Part shown: positions 61,350 to 64,000 of the stretch, piece after piece
How the letters are laid out: every line of letters begins with the position of its first letter
How positions within the stretch are numbered: the first letter of the stretch is position 1
DNA from: Herbiconiux sp. A18JL235
Lineage (GTDB): Bacteria > Actinomycetota > Actinomycetes > Actinomycetales > Microbacteriaceae
Assembly: GCF_040939305.1 (NCBI RefSeq)
Contig: NZ_CP162511.1
Location: 434,001-498,000 of the forward strand
DNA: 64,000 nucleotides
Reading direction: 5' to 3'
The notes under the pieces: generated by a model
Seen by the model: the letters and a program-made list of their open reading frames with translations, nothing else
What the model was told of the DNA's origin: nothing
Database searches by the model: none
Made by a program: the position numbers and the translations under genes

Positions 61350-62179
61350 CCACGATCGCCCTCATCGGAGCCGGCGGCAAGATGGGCTCGCGCCTCACCG
61401 ACAACCTGCTGAAGACCGATTACGAACTGCTCTTCGTCGAACCGAGCGAAGCCGGCATCGCCCGTCTCGCCGAGCGCGGCGGCACCCCCACGAGCCTCGA
61501 GGCCGCTGTGGGCGCTGCCGACGTCGTCATCCTCGCCGTTCCCGACAACCGCATCGGTGTCGTCGCCGAGCAGGCGGTTCCGCTCATGAAGTCGGGCGCC
61601 ACCCTCATCGTGCTCGACGCCGCAGCCCCCTATGCCGGGCACCTGCCCGAGCGCGACGACGTGAGCTTCGTCGCCTGCCACCCCTGCCACCCCTCGGTGT
61701 TCAACAACGACGAGACCGAGGCCGCGGCGCAGACCGACTACTTCGGCGGCGTCGCGGCTCGCCAAGACGTGGTGATCGCCCTCATCTCGGGAACCGACGC
61801 CGACTACGAGCGCGCCGAGCATGTCGTCCGCGCGTTCTTCGCCCCCGTGCTCACCGCGCACCGCATCACCGTCGAGAACATGGTGCTGCTCGAGCCGGTG
61901 CTCGCCGAGACCACCGCCGCCACCTGCGTCGTCATCATCAAGGAGGCGATGGACGAGGCGGTGCGCCGGGGCGTGCCGCAGGAGGCCGCGCGCGCCTTCA
62001 TCCTGGGTCACGTGAACGTCGAGCTCGCCATCGTGTTCGGCGAGATCGGTTCGCCGTTCTCCGACGGGGCGCTCAAGGCGATCGAGACCGCCAAGGACAT
62101 CCTGTTCAAGGAGGACTGGAAGCGCGTCTTCGACGACGAGGTCATCGCGGCCAGCGTCGACGAGATCGTCAACCACTAG
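61346..62179 (+). CDS. apnO: D-apionate oxidoisomerase-like NAD-dependent dehydrogenase
   Basis: 277 residues overlapping the kinase gene by four bases. Rossmann motif IALIGAGGKMGSRL, then VILAVPDNRIGVVAEQ and the conserved CHPCHPSVFNNDE; the C-terminal helical domain (phosphogluconate dehydrogenase C-terminal type) contains NMVLLEPVLAETTAATC and LGHVNVELAIVFGE. ApnO proteins of this family turn D-apionate into 3-oxo-isoapionate, the substrate of the kinase encoded just before. Confidence 0.77.
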   Translation: MTTIALIGAGGKMGSRLTDNLLKTDYELLFVEPSEAGIARLAERGGTPTSLEAAVGAADVVILAVPDNRIGVVAEQAVPLMKSGATLIVLDAAAPYAGHLPERDDVSFVACHPCHPSVFNNDETEAAAQTDYFGGVAARQDVVIALISGTDADYERAEHVVRAFFAPVLTAHRITVENMVLLEPVLAETTAATCVVIIKEAMDEAVRRGVPQEAARAFILGHVNVELAIVFGEIGSPFSDGALKAIETAKDILFKEDWKRVFDDEVIAASVDEIVNH

Positions 62180-62204
62180 GCATCAGGGCGAGGAGCGGAC
62201 CACG

Positions 62205-64000
62205 ATGACGGATGCGGCACACCGGCTAGGCGCGTGGAGCTTCACGCTCTCCGCGGCGGGAGACGTGGAGCACCTCGCCTTCGACGGCCGCGAGGTGCTG
62301 CGCGGGCTCCAGTTCGTGGTGCGCGACGACGCGTGGGGCACCATCGCCGGCGACCGCGAGGTCGCCGAGGTGCCCCGCGCTCTCGCCGACGTCGAGGGCA
62401 CGCCCGGCGCGCGCTTCGAGGCCACCGGCTCCTACGGGTTCCCCGAGGGCAGGGCCGAGTCGGTGGCCACCCTCGTCGTCACGCCGACCGAGCTCCGCTA
62501 CGAGGTCGACGTGCGCGTGACCGGAACCGTGCTCACGAACCGCATCGGCTTCGTGGCACTGCATCCGCTCACCCTTGCCGGGGCACCGGTCGAGGTGCGT
62601 CACGGCGACGGATCGACGGAGGTGTCGGCGTTCCCGCGCCTGGTGTCACCGCACCAGCCGTTCCTCGACCTGGCCGGCCTCGCGCATCCGCTGCCCGGTG
62701 CCGCCGGCACCACGGTCGACATCGCGTTCGAGGGCGAGGTGTTCGAGAGTGAAGACCAGCGCAACTGGTCGGATGCGTCGTTCAAGAGCTACAGCCGGCC
62801 GCTCGCGCTCCCGTATCCCTACGAGCTCGCCGACGGCGACCTCGTGCGGCAGGCCGTGACCGTGCGGGTCAGCTCGACGCCTGCCGCCGACGAGACGCGG
62901 GCACCGGATGCGGTGGTTCGCGACGACGAGGGCGTCTCGGTCGCCGTGGCCGCCGGCTGGGCGGCTCCGGTGGAGCGACCGAGGGTGGGCGTCATGCTCG
63001 GCCCCGACGACCTCGCCCTCGGGGCCGCCGGACGCGACCAGCTCATCGAGGCGCTCGGCGTGGATCATCTCCGAGTCGACGTGGAGGCTGCCGGAGACCG
63101 GCTGGGCGGTGGGGAGGCGCTCGCCCGTGTCGCGTCGTGGCCCGTCGAGCTCGTCGTGCACCTCGGCCCTCGGCCGGGGGAAGCACTCGGGAGGCTCGCC
63201 GCCCTGCTGCGCGAGCACCGTGTTCGCCTCTCCTCGGTGCTGCTGTTCGACCTGGAGCACCCCGCCACGCGCTCTGAGGCCCTCGACGCGCTGAGAGGAG
63301 CCCTCGGCACGCTGCTCGAGGGGGTGCCCGTCGCCGTCGGATCCGACGACAATCTCGCCGAGCTCTCCCGCAACGCTCCGGCGACCGTCGACGACGGTGG
63401 CCTCAGCTTCGCCCTCAACCCCCAGGTGCACGACCGGCGCGACCGTGCCGTCCTCGAGACGGTGGAAGCGCTGCCCGCGATGATCGAGACTGCCCGCTCC
63501 CTCGCGCCCGCCGGCACTCCGATCGGCATCGGGGCACTGACGCTGCGTCCGCGTCGGGTGATCTACCGTCCGGGGCCGATCGACCGCCTCGGGCGAGACG
63601 ACGACTCCGTCGACCCCCGGCAGCACGGCGACTTCGCCGCAGCCTGGCTCGTCGCGACCCTCGCCGCGCTCGCCGCCGCGGGCGTCGACAGCGTCACCGC
63701 GTTCGAGCTCACCGGGCCGCGCGGTGTGGTGCTCCCGGGCACCGCGCGCGGCGGGTCGGGCGTCCCCGACGAGGTGGGCATCTCCGACCTCGTCCCGTCT
63801 CCGGCGGGAGTGGTGCTCCCGGGCACCGCGCGCGGCGGGTCGGGCGGCTCCGACGAGGCAGACATCGCCGACCTCGCCCTGTCCCCGGCTGGGGCGGCGC
63901 TCGCCGCCTTCGCCGGGGCGCGGCGCCTCGGCACTCCGGTCGTCGACCTCGCGACCGACATCGCCGCCCTCCCGCTCGAGGCACCGGGCGGGCGATCCGT
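62205..64000 (+). CDS. apnL: D-apionolactonase-like protein, 3' end beyond window
   Basis: At least 598 residues; the C-terminus is off the right edge. Starts at ATG 62205 after CGAGGAGCG. The N-terminal beta domain has EVLRGLQFVVRDDAWGTI, FPRLVSPHQPFLDLAGLAHP and the family-typical SEDQRNWSDASFKSYSRPL; the barrel then includes VGVMLGPDDLALGAAGRDQL and FALNPQVHDRRDRAVLETVE. This matches ApnL, which opens D-apionolactone to D-apionate. It has an imperfect 84-bp in-frame duplication near the visible end. Confidence 0.84.
   Translation, partial: MTDAAHRLGAWSFTLSAAGDVEHLAFDGREVLRGLQFVVRDDAWGTIAGDREVAEVPRALADVEGTPGARFEATGSYGFPEGRAESVATLVVTPTELRYEVDVRVTGTVLTNRIGFVALHPLTLAGAPVEVRHGDGSTEVSAFPRLVSPHQPFLDLAGLAHPLPGAAGTTVDIAFEGEVFESEDQRNWSDASFKSYSRPLALPYPYELADGDLVRQAVTVRVSSTPAADETRAPDAVVRDDEGVSVAVAAGWAAPVERPRVGVMLGPDDLALGAAGRDQLIEALGVDHLRVDVEAAGDRLGGGEALARVASWPVELVVHLGPRPGEALGRLAALLREHRVRLSSVLLFDLEHPATRSEALDALRGALGTLLEGVPVAVGSDDNLAELSRNAPATVDDGGLSFALNPQVHDRRDRAVLETVEALPAMIETARSLAPAGTPIGIGALTLRPRRVIYRPGPIDRLGRDDDSVDPRQHGDFAAAWLVATLAALAAAGVDSVTAFELTGPRGVVLPGTARGGSGVPDEVGISDLVPSPAGVVLPGTARGGSGGSDEADIADLALSPAGAALAAFAGARRLGTPVVDLATDIAALPLEAPGGRS
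63726..63893 (+). repeat. 84-bp in-frame tandem duplication in the lactonase gene
   Basis: Two 28-residue units, both starting VVLPGTARGGSG (63726 and 63810) and ending in SPAG. They differ at about nine residues, so the duplication is older than the one in the kinase gene. It lies in a loop after a strand of the barrel domain. Confidence 0.75.

Overview
The window looks like chromosomal DNA of a high-GC actinobacterium, probably a member of Microbacteriaceae. The reasons are the GC-rich codon use, frequent GTG starts, a cell-wall sorting signal of the actinobacterial class, a DinB/maleylpyruvate-isomerase-family protein, an Eis-like acetyltransferase and a candidate 6C RNA. I see no rRNA, tRNA, CRISPR array, transposase or prophage gene. 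Most of the window is plant-polysaccharide and sugar-acid catabolism arranged as several ABC-transporter operons, each with its own regulator. A housekeeping stretch of about 13 kb separates these from the last operon.

Layout. (1) 1-4573, minus: a truncated GH2 glycosidase behind a MalEFG-type importer. (2) 4761-6092, plus: an Eis-like acetyltransferase. (3) 6117-14573, minus: a cell-wall-anchored clan GH-A glycosidase, a GH78 alpha-L-rhamnosidase, an enolase-superfamily acid-sugar dehydratase and an SDR. (4) 14824-20324, plus, divergent from (3): a second MalEFG-type importer, a uronate-dehydrogenase-like enzyme and a ManD-like dehydratase. The divergent promoters between (3) and (4) each have a LacI-type operator just after the -10. 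(5) 20652-31727: two LacI regulators around a Fe/phosphonate-type ABC importer, a YtcJ-like amidohydrolase, a sodium:solute symporter and a nitrilase-family hydrolase. Two 18-bp palindromes sit at two predicted transcription starts. (6) 31765-38979: a LacI regulator, an aldose epimerase, KDPG aldolase, KDG kinase and an IclR regulator on the minus strand, divergent from a GH140/DUF4038 apiosidase-like enzyme and a beta-propeller lactonase. (7) 39027-53334: general genes (thioredoxin-like, purA, FUSC/MarR pair, ohr, EamA exporter, chorismate mutase, purL, SGNH hydrolase, LLM oxidoreductase, candidate 6C RNA, MFS transporter). (8) 53440-64000: GntR regulator and SDR, then an RbsB/C/A/C-type importer followed by OiaK-, ApnO- and ApnL-like enzymes. 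This is a D-apionate/apionolactone catabolic operon that runs off the right edge.

How the genes fit together. Surface and intracellular glycosidases (GH-A, GH78, GH2, GH140-like) would release sugars typical of pectin side chains and plant glycosides, such as rhamnose, uronic acids and apiose. Dehydrogenases, lactonases and dehydratases would convert them to keto-deoxy acids for KDG kinase and KDPG aldolase. Apiose would go through the apionate route in region 8. The presence of both a GH140-like apiosidase candidate and apionate genes makes an apiose-scavenging programme the most coherent reading.

Non-coding structure is rich. All four binding-protein genes are followed by a perfect hairpin before the permease gene. 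Two different families of extragenic palindromes occur, three copies with the core TTCTTGCGGACAAAGTCCGT or its shorter form and four copies starting TTGGTCGCGC. Several genes carry in-frame minisatellites that add low-complexity tails or inserts.
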